From NCBI GenBank assembly GCA_018372435.1, contig JAHAJA010000018.1:18623-82622 (forward strand): a DNA stretch of 64,000 nucleotides. Direction: 5' to 3'. Positions 44,280 to 52,669 of this stretch are shown in pieces. This stretch comes from Clostridiales bacterium. GTDB lineage: Bacteria; Bacillota; Clostridia; Lachnospirales; Lachnospiraceae. The stretch's first letter is position 1; each line of letters begins with the position of its first letter. A program made the position numbers and the translations under genes. A model generated the notes under the pieces. That model saw only the letters and a list, made by a program, of their open reading frames with translations. It did not search any database and had not been told where the DNA came from.

Positions 44280-44306
44280 TTCGTTAGCACACCAAACGCT
44301 AACGAA
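44280..44306 (-). promoter_or_regulatory. Perfect inverted repeat in the tRNA-Thr leader
   Basis: TTCGTTAGC - 9 bp - GCTAACGAA, exactly at the predicted transcription start and ahead of the tRNA. It could be a leader hairpin removed by RNase P or an operator. It is not CIRCE. Confidence 0.55.
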
Positions 44307-44309
44307 ACT

Positions 44310-44338
44310 ATTTTATCAAATCAAGATAACCTTGTCAA
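44310..44338 (-). promoter_or_regulatory. tRNA-Thr promoter
   Basis: Minus-strand TTGACA (44333-44338), 17-bp spacer, TAAAAT (44310-44315). Confidence 0.85.
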
Positions 44339-44407
44339 TATTAATTATGTTACAAGGTTAAGTTCCTATTAAGAATAATTTATTTGCTTAGGATAACACA
44401 TTTATAT

Positions 44408-44437
44408 AGAAAGGGAGCTTATTATAGCTCCCTTTCT
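44408..44437 (-). terminator. Terminator of the chemotaxis receptor gene
   Basis: AGAAAGGGAGCT/AGCTCCCTTTCT stem with a short loop. Confidence 0.85.
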
Positions 44438-44447
44438 ATATATTAGA

Positions 44448-45797
44448 TTAAGCAAATTTTTCAGCTTCTACTCGCAATGTATTTGCTATTTCTTTATTCA
44501 TTGTAATTTCTTCTGATATATCGCTAACTTTCTTAACTAGATCAGACGTATTGTCTGCTACGCTAGTTACACCAATTGTGCTTTCTTCAATGGCTTTTGA
44601 AATTCCATGGAAAGATTCTACCATGCTAGCCATTGTATCATTTAACTTATTTGTCTTTTGTTCGAAGTTACCCATTACTTCATGAATATATAGGGCATCT
44701 TCATCATATTGAATTCCGTTCGCTACAAAATCATTATAATCAGGTAAAACTTTGTTATCAATATAACCCATCATATCATTAGCACAATTCATTAACTTGG
44801 AAACAGCATCCGTTACCATTAAACTAATCTCTTGTATCTTTGTTGCAGCGTTTCTACTACTATCTGCTAATTGTCTAATCTCCTCTGCGACAACCGCAAA
44901 TCCTTTTCCTGCCTCACCAGCTCTAGCTGCTTCAATTGATGCATTCAAGGCCAACAGATTCGTTTGATTCGATATGCTTAATATTTCACCTGTTAATTCA
45001 TTGATATTCTCAACCTTATTACCATTCTCTATTGCTATTTGTAAATCAGCACCTATTGTAGATACGATTTCACTAGTTGATACTTTATTTCCTTCTGCTG
45101 CTTCTTTCATTTCATAAGCACGTTTTTTCATTTCCTCTACATAACCCATAACTGATTTGCTTTGTTCTGCCATATCGGATATATTATCATCAACAGTAAC
45201 TGTGTTTTCTATTACGGTTGTAATTGTAGAGGAGACTTCTTCCATACTGGCTGCTAATTCTTGCATTGAAGCTGATATATCATTGGTATTGGCATTGACA
45301 TCTGCCACATTTGTTGTGACATTGTCTACACTACGATTTAAATGAATGGAATTGTTTTTAACTTCTTCCATAATATTATCTAGGCTTTCCATGAATGTAT
45401 TGATTCCATTCACGAGTTCACCAACCTCATCCTTTTTCTCCACTGGTATCCTAACTTTCAGATTTGCCTGATTATTATTCATATCAGTTAGAATTTCATT
45501 TAGTTTTTTTGATGCTCTTTTTGTTGGTGATATAACACTCTTTGTAAGTACCACAATTACTATAATCGCTAAGATAATCATTATTGCAATACCGATGTTA
45601 TTAGCCTGTACTGCTGCCTCAAATGTATCTTGTACGTGGGTAAACGAATCAGCACTTATTCCACTTTTTTCATAGGCCTGTTGTGCATCATCATGCACTT
45701 GATGAATATAATCAAGATTAGTAATCGACGCCCAAATACTAAATGCTGTTAATGCAATAATTGAACATAATATTTTAAAACGAATTCCTTTCTTCAT
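44448..45797 (-). CDS. Methyl-accepting chemotaxis protein with minimal sensor
   Basis: A 449-residue transducer. Helix 1 (about 9-26), a very short outside segment (about 27-67, some 40 residues), helix 2 (about 70-92), HAMP (about 92-145) and the signalling domain with the hairpin tip ISNQTNLLALNASIEAARAG and EEIRQLAD. The sensor segment is much smaller than the usual ~150 residues, so the ligand may bind a partner protein or the membrane. The ribosome site is AAAGGAGG. No other chemotaxis genes are in the window. Confidence 0.93.
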   Translation of the reverse strand: MKKGIRFKILCSIIALTAFSIWASITNLDYIHQVHDDAQQAYEKSGISADSFTHVQDTFEAAVQANNIGIAIMIILAIIVIVVLTKSVISPTKRASKKLNEILTDMNNNQANLKVRIPVEKKDEVGELVNGINTFMESLDNIMEEVKNNSIHLNRSVDNVTTNVADVNANTNDISASMQELAASMEEVSSTITTVIENTVTVDDNISDMAEQSKSVMGYVEEMKKRAYEMKEAAEGNKVSTSEIVSTIGADLQIAIENGNKVENINELTGEILSISNQTNLLALNASIEAARAGEAGKGFAVVAEEIRQLADSSRNAATKIQEISLMVTDAVSKLMNCANDMMGYIDNKVLPDYNDFVANGIQYDEDALYIHEVMGNFEQKTNKLNDTMASMVESFHGISKAIEESTIGVTSVADNTSDLVKKVSDISEEITMNKEIANTLRVEAEKFA

Positions 45798-45913
45798 TGT
45801 TTTCCTCCTTTATGTATCTCTAATTCATATTACTACCTAAGTTTTCTCGTAATCACGAAATCCCTACATATGATTGTCCTAGTACTTCCTTTTCTATCAA
45901 TCAACATTGACTC

Positions 45914-47227
45914 TTAGGAACATAACAATTCTATTGCGCCTTTTGTATATTCTCGTATCGCTTCTTCTGTAATACTATTCTTCTTATAGCAAATTGCTAG
46001 ATTCAGTTGTTCGTTAAGAGTTGCTACTCCCACTGTAAAATCATATACTGTAGTTGGATTTGCAAAAAACACATAATCCCGAATAACATACTCTCCCATA
46101 TTAGGATTAATATTAACAACACCTAAATTGGATATGTCAAAGCCTTGCTCTCTATTCTCAAACCCAAGAAGTTTAGCAACTTTCATAAGAATTTCTCCTT
46201 GATAAGTCCCATTTTCTGCATAATACAATGGATCAAAGATACTTCCATCTAGTTGATTAAATAGTTGTAGAATAGTAAACGTTTTAGAAGGTTCTTTCAA
46301 ATCTGCCTTCAATATCTTATGAATACATTCAACATTACCCCAAAATGTGTCATTCTCATCATATTGTAGTAGTGGTGAAATTGCTGAAGAATAGTTTGCA
46401 ATACAACGATTCGTTTCAAATTTCAACTGATTACGTAAATCAATTGCAACAGTAGCCTTTTGCTCCTCCTTTTTAACTTTATATAAAACAGCTACAAAGG
46501 CAGTTACAAGCGCAGAATTAACAGTAACTCCATGTTCCTTACATCGTCTAATTAGTAATGGATATTTTTCCTTATCATAGGATTCTACGAACAAACCTAA
46601 ACCATGGACTTCATGATAATCATTAAATAACTTTTCATATTCTTCTCTTGTAAATTGACGTCGGATTGATGACCATTCCGTATTGACCGATTGTATTGCT
46701 TCAACAAATTCTATCGGTAGTTCACTCTCTTTTGGCATATCCTTTGTCTCGCGAATAAATCTAGTTTCTTGAATCGGTAAATTCTGTGCTTTGTTACAAT
46801 ATACTTCCAATAAATCTTGCATTAGATACTGGAATGACTTTCCATCTCCAAGCAAATGATGTCCAAGTATTACAATGTCAAATTCTTCTTTTCCATGAAT
46901 GATTAAGAAACGCAAAGGCGGTTCTTTATCAAATTCAAGTGGAATAAACTCCTCATCTCTTGTAATTCTCAGCCAATCGTCTTGATTCTTTCTCTCAAAG
47001 TACTTTACAGTTACCTTGATATCTTCCTTCTTCGCGAAATAGACTTTTCCTTCTTCTCCTTCATCCAATACATAAGATATGATTGGATGAACTCTCTCCA
47101 TCTCCTTAATTGAATCTTCTAAACATTTACTATTATATTCCCCAATAACAGTAATTTTTGTAACAAGATACATAGATGGATTCTGATAGAAGTTTCGCTC
47201 AATTAGCATTTCATATTTAGATTCCAA
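45914..47227 (-). CDS. Second stand-alone condensation-domain acyltransferase-like protein
   Basis: A 437-residue protein with the HHxxxDG motif intact as HHLLGDG (His123, His124, Asp128). It shares the superfamily with the protein at 7.3-8.6 kb but sequence similarity outside the motif looks low. No carrier or adenylation domain, so probably a free acyltransferase. Start is TTG, after GGGAGGG. No pathway partner lies next to it: an MCP gene is downstream and rlmB upstream. Confidence 0.7.
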   Translation of the reverse strand: MESKYEMLIERNFYQNPSMYLVTKITVIGEYNSKCLEDSIKEMERVHPIISYVLDEGEEGKVYFAKKEDIKVTVKYFERKNQDDWLRITRDEEFIPLEFDKEPPLRFLIIHGKEEFDIVILGHHLLGDGKSFQYLMQDLLEVYCNKAQNLPIQETRFIRETKDMPKESELPIEFVEAIQSVNTEWSSIRRQFTREEYEKLFNDYHEVHGLGLFVESYDKEKYPLLIRRCKEHGVTVNSALVTAFVAVLYKVKKEEQKATVAIDLRNQLKFETNRCIANYSSAISPLLQYDENDTFWGNVECIHKILKADLKEPSKTFTILQLFNQLDGSIFDPLYYAENGTYQGEILMKVAKLLGFENREQGFDISNLGVVNINPNMGEYVIRDYVFFANPTTVYDFTVGVATLNEQLNLAICYKKNSITEEAIREYTKGAIELLCS

Positions 47228-47453
47228 AAATTCCCTCCCTGACTAATAGCATATTTTGTCATTTTTAGTAATATATCCTTTCTAATATAACAGAAAATTT
47301 GACAAATTTCAATTAATTATTTTATATTTAAGAGTTTTTACAACTATAAGTTATAATTAATACATTTTATCAGAAAACATCTTGAATATATTGTATTTAA
47401 TTATCAATTGACACTCTTTTCCGAATGGCATTTTTCTTAACCTACACATTAAA
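47228..47453. other. Spacer between rlmB terminator and condensation gene
   Basis: About 225 bp, very AT-rich, presumably with the promoter of the condensation-domain gene; no clear site was seen. Confidence 0.3.
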
Positions 47454-47515
47454 AAAAACTTTGCAATTCATTCAGGTTTTTCTAATAAATGCCCTAAACG
47501 AACTGCAAAGTTTTT
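47454..47515 (-). terminator. Terminator of the cysE-cysS-mrnC-rlmB operon
   Basis: AAAAACTTTGCA/TGCAAAGTTTTT arms with a partly structured 38-nt loop; a TTTTTTT run follows on the minus strand. Confidence 0.7.
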
Positions 47516-47582
47516 GCCTTGTAATTATTCTATTTATAACAAATTCAGCAAAGTAATGTATCTACATTTGCTACTTTTGTTT

Positions 47583-48323
47583 TTAACTCATTCTCTGTCT
47601 TACAATCTCATACGATAATACACCCATAGCTACTGATGCATTAAGAGAATCGATGTTACCAAGCATAGGAATCTTAGCTATGAAATCACATTTTTCTTTT
47701 ACTAATCTACCAACGCCTTCTCCTTCGCTACCTATGACAAGACCGATTGGTCCTTTCATATCAAGCTTGTACATAACTTCGCCGTCCATGTCTGCACATA
47801 CGAACCACAAACCTTCTTTTTTAAGTTCCTCAATTGTTACCGCAAGGTTTGTTACTTTTGCAACTGGTGTATAATTGATAGCGCCTGCAGAAACTTTTGC
47901 TACAGTTGCAGTAAGTCCAACTGCTCTTCTCTTAGGGATGATGATACCATGCGCTCCTGCTTGGTTTGCAGTACGGATCATTGCACCAAGGTTATGTGGA
48001 TCTTCTATGTTATCCAGCACAATGATGAATGGTGGTTCATCTTTGTCTTTTGCAATTTGTAAGATATCTTCTACTGTTGCGTAATCATATGCCGCTGTAT
48101 AAGCGATAACTCCTTGGTGTTTTCCTGTTTCAGATAACTGATCCAAACGTTCTTTCTTAACGAAATTAATGATTGTATCACATTTTTTCGCTTCTCTTAG
48201 AATTGACTTAACTGGACCATCTTGGCAACCGTCTAAGATAAATAAACGATCTACTGTCTTACCTGCTCTAAATGCTTCTAATACAGGGTTTCTACCTTCT
48301 ATTGTTAATTCTTCGTATCTCAT
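47583..48323 (-). CDS. rlmB: 23S rRNA 2'-O-methyltransferase RlmB (TrmH/SpoU family)
   Basis: A 246-residue SPOUT enzyme. N-terminal substrate-binding domain (GRNPVLEAFRAG), then the knotted catalytic domain with the three SPOUT motifs: DNIEDPHNLGAMIRTANQAG, IGLVIGSEGEGVG and IPMLGNIDSLNASVA. It methylates a ribose in the 23S peptidyl-transferase region. The cysS-mrnC-rlmB order is conserved in Firmicutes. Confidence 0.93.
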   Translation of the reverse strand: MRYEELTIEGRNPVLEAFRAGKTVDRLFILDGCQDGPVKSILREAKKCDTIINFVKKERLDQLSETGKHQGVIAYTAAYDYATVEDILQIAKDKDEPPFIIVLDNIEDPHNLGAMIRTANQAGAHGIIIPKRRAVGLTATVAKVSAGAINYTPVAKVTNLAVTIEELKKEGLWFVCADMDGEVMYKLDMKGPIGLVIGSEGEGVGRLVKEKCDFIAKIPMLGNIDSLNASVAMGVLSYEIVRQRMS

Positions 48324-48415
48324 AAAACTCCTATCCGCCTATTGGCACCTTTGCGATGAACCCTTCTACTCTATATTTAGACAATGATTCATTGACAATA
48401 ATTATTGCAATTTCT

Positions 48416-48889
48416 CTACTTTACCTCTTCCATCAAAGAAAGGCCTGTTTTCATTAATTCTATAATGCGTGGCATCTGATCTGTTAGATATAGATATCCT
48501 ACCAATGCCTCTATACCAGTGGCCGTACGATAATCTGTAATTGTGGCATTCTTCGCTGAAGTGAAAGATTTTGCATTACGACCTCTCTTGTAATAGCTCA
48601 TCTCTAGTTCTGTAAGCTCGTCCTTAATGGCATGGAACATAGCCACTTGGGCAGATGCCTTCACAAGAGAACTTGCTCTCTTATGAAGTTTCTGCACGGG
48701 TGCATTTCCCTTTTCCACTAACAAGGTACGTATAATAACATCATATATAGAATCCCCTATATATGCAAGTGTTAATGGTGAATACGTCTTAATATCTACC
48801 TCTTCTAATTGAAATGCACTTCTAAGATATTTTGCAAAGGATATCTCAGCAATAGCCGATTCATTCATCGAATTTACGCTCTCTTCCAT
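48416..48889 (-). CDS. mrnC: Mini-ribonuclease III
   Basis: A 157-residue RNase III catalytic domain without the dsRNA-binding domain. Motif LAYIGDSIYDVIIR holds the catalytic acidic residues. It matures 23S rRNA ends. It overlaps cysS by 16 bp, with AAGGGG ahead of ATG. Confidence 0.93.
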   Translation of the reverse strand: MEESVNSMNESAIAEISFAKYLRSAFQLEEVDIKTYSPLTLAYIGDSIYDVIIRTLLVEKGNAPVQKLHKRASSLVKASAQVAMFHAIKDELTELEMSYYKRGRNAKSFTSAKNATITDYRTATGIEALVGYLYLTDQMPRIIELMKTGLSLMEEVK

Positions 48890-50271
48890 CTTACCCCTTC
48901 TCTCGTATCTTCAAGTATAATACCTTTTTCTAATAGTAAATCACGAATCTCATCTGCTTTCGCAAAATCACGATTCTTTCTTGCATCTTGTCTAGCCTGA
49001 ATTAAGCTTTCAATCTCTGCATCTAATAATTCTTCTTTCACATCAACATCAACACCTAATACAGCCGCTAATTTAACAATATAGTCTTTTGTGTCATCAA
49101 GTAGTTGTTTTGCTGAATCTGCCGATAAATTCGTATTCGCAGCTTTTACCATCTCAAAGATTGCTGCAATTGCATCCGCTGTATTGAAATCATCATCCAT
49201 AGCTGCCTCGAACTTGTCTTTTAAAGCAGCGATAGAATCTAAGAATGTCTTTTCATCATCTGTCAATTCTCTAGCCTCTGCCTTTTCAGATAAATGTGCT
49301 AAATTACTAACTGCATTCTTAATTCTCTCTAATGCATTCTTTGCGGATTCCATTAATTCTCTACTAAAATTAATTGGGCTTCTATAGTGAACATTAAGCA
49401 TGAAGAAACGTAGTACTTCATATGGATATTCTGCACCAACTTCTCTAACTGTAAAGAAATTACCTTCTGACTTAGACATCTTCTTGTTATCAACATTTAA
49501 AAATGCATTGTGTAACCAATATTTTGTGAAATTCTTACCATTAGCTGCTTCACTTTGTGCAATTTCATTCTCATGGTGAGGGAAAATTAAGTCTTCTCCA
49601 CCTGCATGAATATCAATTTGGTCTCCAAGATATTTTTTACTCATAACAGAACATTCAATATGCCAACCTGGTCTACCTTGGCTCCATGGTGATTCCCAAT
49701 ATGGTTCTCCCTCTTTCTTAGGTTTCCATAATACGAAATCCATTGGATCTTCTTTTTCATCACTAACAGCTATTCTTGCACCAGCTTCCAAATCGTCAAT
49801 GTTTTTCTTTGATAACCTACCATAGCCCTCGAAGCTTCTTGTTCTAAAATACACGGTTCCATTCTTCTCATACGCATGCCCCTTATCGATTAAGGTTTGA
49901 ATCATCTCAATCATTCCTGGGATTTCCTGCGTTGCTAATGGATGCGTTGTTGCTGGTAGAACATTTAGTTGCTCCATATCCTCCTTAACAGCATCAATGT
50001 ATCTCTTAGTAATCTCCGTTGTAGGAACACCTTCTTCAACTGCTTTCTTGATAATCTTATCGTCTACATCAGTAAAGTTAGATACATAGTTTACATCGTA
50101 TCCTTTATATTCAAAGTAACGTCTTACGGTATCAAACATAATCATAGGTCTTGCATTCCCAATATGAATATAGTTATAAACAGTTGGACCGCAGACATAC
50201 ATACGTACCTTGCCTTCTTCTATCGGTTTGAACTCTTCTTTTTTCTTCGTTAATGTATTATATAACTTCAT
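48874..50271 (-). CDS. cysS: Cysteinyl-tRNA synthetase
   Basis: A 465-residue class I synthetase. The N-terminal YVCGPTVYNYIHIGNAR includes the zinc Cys and HIGH motif; further zinc ligands are in HIECSVMS and GGEDLIFPHHENE; the signature loop is KMSKSEGN. Complete with helical C-terminus. It is the second gene under the Cys T-box. Confidence 0.98.
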   Translation of the reverse strand: MKLYNTLTKKKEEFKPIEEGKVRMYVCGPTVYNYIHIGNARPMIMFDTVRRYFEYKGYDVNYVSNFTDVDDKIIKKAVEEGVPTTEITKRYIDAVKEDMEQLNVLPATTHPLATQEIPGMIEMIQTLIDKGHAYEKNGTVYFRTRSFEGYGRLSKKNIDDLEAGARIAVSDEKEDPMDFVLWKPKKEGEPYWESPWSQGRPGWHIECSVMSKKYLGDQIDIHAGGEDLIFPHHENEIAQSEAANGKNFTKYWLHNAFLNVDNKKMSKSEGNFFTVREVGAEYPYEVLRFFMLNVHYRSPINFSRELMESAKNALERIKNAVSNLAHLSEKAEARELTDDEKTFLDSIAALKDKFEAAMDDDFNTADAIAAIFEMVKAANTNLSADSAKQLLDDTKDYIVKLAAVLGVDVDVKEELLDAEIESLIQARQDARKNRDFAKADEIRDLLLEKGIILEDTREGVRWKRA

Positions 50272-50364
50272 CTCTTCACCATTCCTTTCATAATATAATA
50301 ACTTTAGGCACTTGCTATACTCTTTGTATTCCCTAAAGTCATACGTGAATGTTTTATATCATAC

Positions 50365-51036
50365 TTATTTTGCTTTGTTAACTAGCTCAGCAACTTGTTT
50401 CTTAAGGATATTCAATTCTTCACGTAATGAATTATTTTCTGCTTCTAGTTTTGATAGATCATTGAGTACAGGGTCTGGTAAATGTACCTGATCAAGATCT
50501 TCACAAGGTATCTTCATATTATCACGTTTTACTACTCTTCCTGGAACACCAACTACAGTTGAGTTTGGTGGCACTTCTGATAATACAACACTACCTGCAC
50601 CGATCTTCGAATTCGCACCAACTGTAAAAGATCCTAAAACTTTGGCACCAGCACTAATCATACAATTATCACCGATGGTAGGATGTCTTTTACCTGTTTC
50701 TTTACCAGTACCGCCAAGCGTAACACCTTGATACAAAGTTACATTGTCACCAACAATGGCTGTTTCACCTATTATAACACCATTACCGTGGTCAATAAAT
50801 AACCCTTTTCCTATTGTTGCCCCCGGATGGATTTCAATACCTGTTTTACGAACAGTTCTTTGAGAATACCATCTTGCCAAGAAATAATGTTTTTTTAGAT
50901 ATAACTTATGAGCAACGCGGTATCTCATTACTGCCTTAAAACTTGGGTACAAGAATACTTCCATTGGAGTCTTTATCGCTGGGTCACGCTCTTTAATTAA
51001 CTGTATTTCTTCCTTCACAAACTTAACAAATCCCAT
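50365..51036 (-). CDS. cysE: Serine O-acetyltransferase
   Basis: A 223-residue SAT that makes O-acetylserine for cysteine synthesis. The left-handed beta-helix hexapeptide repeats lie at about 65-170, with catalytic regions IDHGNGVIIGE and GGTGKETGKRHPTIGDN. The C-terminal 40 residues are a predicted coiled coil (NDLSKLEAENNSLREELNIL). First gene after the T-box. The N-terminal helical domain is shorter than in E. coli, as is usual for the EpsC type. Confidence 0.95.
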   Translation of the reverse strand: MGFVKFVKEEIQLIKERDPAIKTPMEVFLYPSFKAVMRYRVAHKLYLKKHYFLARWYSQRTVRKTGIEIHPGATIGKGLFIDHGNGVIIGETAIVGDNVTLYQGVTLGGTGKETGKRHPTIGDNCMISAGAKVLGSFTVGANSKIGAGSVVLSEVPPNSTVVGVPGRVVKRDNMKIPCEDLDQVHLPDPVLNDLSKLEAENNSLREELNILKKQVAELVNKAK

Positions 51037-51086
51037 TCAAAACCACTTTCCTTCCCTTAAATATTGTGGGATTAATAGAGCAAAAA

Positions 51087-51390
51087 AATCGCCTCTAACA
51101 TGCTTTCACATATCAGAGGCGATTCATTCGCGGTTCCACTCTATATTTATTAATGAACTGACTCCCTTGGCAAAAGGTGTAAACAGTTCTAAATTAACAT
51201 CTTATTGTCATATAACGGCTGCTACCGGACTTAGCTAAGATTACTCCTCACCAAATCAGCTCCCAGATGCACTTCACAGACTTAATCATAATAATTAAGT
51301 AGAATCTCCTATACTCCAATAAGGAATGCTTACAGCCGGTGACATTCCATCTCTGATATCTTTGTATCTGCTACTTTTCTGTTCTTCACT
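51087..51390 (-). ncRNA. T-box riboswitch for cysteine (specifier TGC)
   Basis: On the minus strand the leader has the T-box sequence AGTGGAACCGCG (51129-51140), a terminator AATCGCCTCT/AGAGGCGATT with T-run (51087-51124), and a Stem I with an AGAGATGGAA-type bulge. The likely specifier codon is TGC at 51269-51271 (GAAGTGCATCTGG), which fits tRNA-Cys and the cysE-cysS genes downstream. Uncharged tRNA-Cys would prevent termination. Confidence 0.93.
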
Positions 51391-51529
51391 TTTTCTATAT
51401 ATAATTGAATTTAAATGTCTATTATTTTAATATATGTCCATATATATAACTATAGACCAATAATAATAGCCTTGCTATATTCTATTCATTATTTCGAGAT
51501 TTGTCAACAATATAATTAATATTTTACCA
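51391..51529 (-). other. T-box promoter area
   Basis: AT-rich spacer between ispF and the T-box leader. A possible minus-strand promoter is TAGACA, 16 bp, TATAGA just before 51390; moderate match only. Confidence 0.4.
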
Positions 51530-52096
51530 TTAAGATTTCTTGCTGCATCCACTGCATCCACTGCAACCACCGCATCCTCCAGTTGGTTGGAAGGTCTCCA
51601 TTATATGATCGTATGCGTAATTACTAACACTCGTAAGCATACATATTGCTTGTGAAGATATTCCTTTTCCTTCACCGGTAAAACCAAGCCCCTCTTCTGT
51701 TGTTGCTTTTACGTTTACTTGATTCACATCGATTTGTAAGGTCTTCGCTATATTCTCACGCATCTGTTCAATATGTGGGGCCATCTTAGGCTTCTGCGCG
51801 ATAATAGTAGCATCTATATTCTCTATTACATAAAGCTCATTATCTAATAATTTTTTAACCTCGCCTAATAATGCAAGACTTGATATTCCCTTAAAACGAT
51901 CATCCGTATCAGGAAAATGTTTTCCTATATCCCCAAGTGACGCTGCACCAAGTAACGCATCCATAACTGCATGTAATAATACATCTGCATCCGAATGTCC
52001 TAAAAGGCCCTTCTCATATGGAACCTTCACTCCACCTATTATCAGATCTCGATCTTCCACTAATTTATGGACATCATATCCCATTCCTACACGCAT
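51530..52096 (-). CDS. ispF: 2-C-methyl-D-erythritol 2,4-cyclodiphosphate synthase with Cys-rich tail
   Basis: A 188-residue IspF of the MEP isoprenoid pathway. The zinc ligands are in GYDVHKL and GHSDADVLLHAVMDALLG; ATTEEGLGFTGEGKGI is typical. The enzyme is usually about 158 residues; here a further ~28 residues end in a Gly/Cys/Ser tail with CGGC, SGC and SGC, five Cys in all. The tail may bind metal or be a lineage-specific extension. The ribosome site is AAAGGAGG. Confidence 0.95.
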   Translation of the reverse strand: MRVGMGYDVHKLVEDRDLIIGGVKVPYEKGLLGHSDADVLLHAVMDALLGAASLGDIGKHFPDTDDRFKGISSLALLGEVKKLLDNELYVIENIDATIIAQKPKMAPHIEQMRENIAKTLQIDVNQVNVKATTEEGLGFTGEGKGISSQAICMLTSVSNYAYDHIMETFQPTGGCGGCSGCSGCSKKS

Positions 52097-52245
52097 CTCA
52101 TATCCTCCTTTTCATAGATCGACGGCAATGTCGACCTCTAATAAATATACGTTAATCACAACTACGTACTAAGTAGTTGATATCATCTTGTTATACCAAA
52201 GATACATTTGCATCTTCTACATTCATAATATAATTATAAAACAAA

Positions 52246-52280
52246 AACGTCAAGTAATAGTATTCCTATTACTTGACGTC
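52246..52280 (-). terminator. tRNA-Met terminator
   Basis: Fifteen-bp stem ACGTCAAGTAATAG/CTATTACTTGACGT with a 5-nt loop and TTTTTGTTTT on the minus strand. Confidence 0.92.
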
Positions 52281-52296
52281 TTATTACATTTTATAA

Positions 52297-52370
52297 TAGC
52301 GGAGAACGGATTTGAACCGCCGACACTGCGGGTATGAACCGCATGCTCTAGCCAACTGAGCTACTCCGCC
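52297..52370 (-). tRNA. tRNA-Met (anticodon CAT)
   Basis: Cloverleaf on the minus strand: acceptor GGCGGAG/CTCCGCT, anticodon arm GCGGTTCATACCCGC with CAT, T-loop GGTTCAAATCC. First pair is G-U; the mixed features point to elongator Met. No CCA is encoded. Confidence 0.94.
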
Positions 52371-52418
52371 ATATCTGTTTTATCTTTGCTTGTCTCCTAA
52401 CTATAATCTGTTAGGTAA

Positions 52419-52491
52419 TGGGACCAATAGGGCTCGAACCTATGACCCTCTGCTTGTAAGGCAGATGCTCTCCCAGCTGAGCTATGATCCC
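52419..52491 (-). tRNA. tRNA-Val (anticodon TAC)
   Basis: Cloverleaf on the minus strand: acceptor GGGATCA/TGGTCCC, anticodon arm CTGCCTTACAAGCAG with TAC, T-loop GGTTCGAGCCC. Co-transcribed with tRNA-Met, 48 bp apart. Confidence 0.96.
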
Positions 52492-52494
52492 ATT

Positions 52495-52533
52495 CAAAGT
52501 ACTCAAGAACTTTGCTACGTCTTAAGTACTTTG
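52495..52533 (-). promoter_or_regulatory. Inverted repeat in the tRNA-Val leader
   Basis: CAAAGTACTcAAG/CTTaAGTACTTTG (13 bp, one wobble, 13-nt loop) between the -10 box and the tRNA 5' end. It has the same placement as the repeat upstream of tRNA-Thr. Confidence 0.55.
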
Positions 52534-52535
52534 AT

Positions 52536-52564
52536 AGTATATTTGTTTTCGACAAGATTGTCAA
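52536..52564 (-). promoter_or_regulatory. tRNA-Val/Met promoter
   Basis: Minus-strand TTGACA (52559-52564), 17-bp spacer, TATACT (52536-52541). Confidence 0.88.
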
Positions 52565-52669
52565 GCAGTAAAATCTATTTTTTTTAAAATTTATTCTCCG
52601 TAGTATTTTCCCTGGTCCCACGTGTAGATAATAACAATAATATTATCGCTTTTATTCTATTCTTCCCTT

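Noticed and set aside
44280..44306. CIRCE element upstream of tRNA-Thr
   Set aside because: The geometry is alike, but the arms are TTCGTTAGC, not TTAGCACTC.
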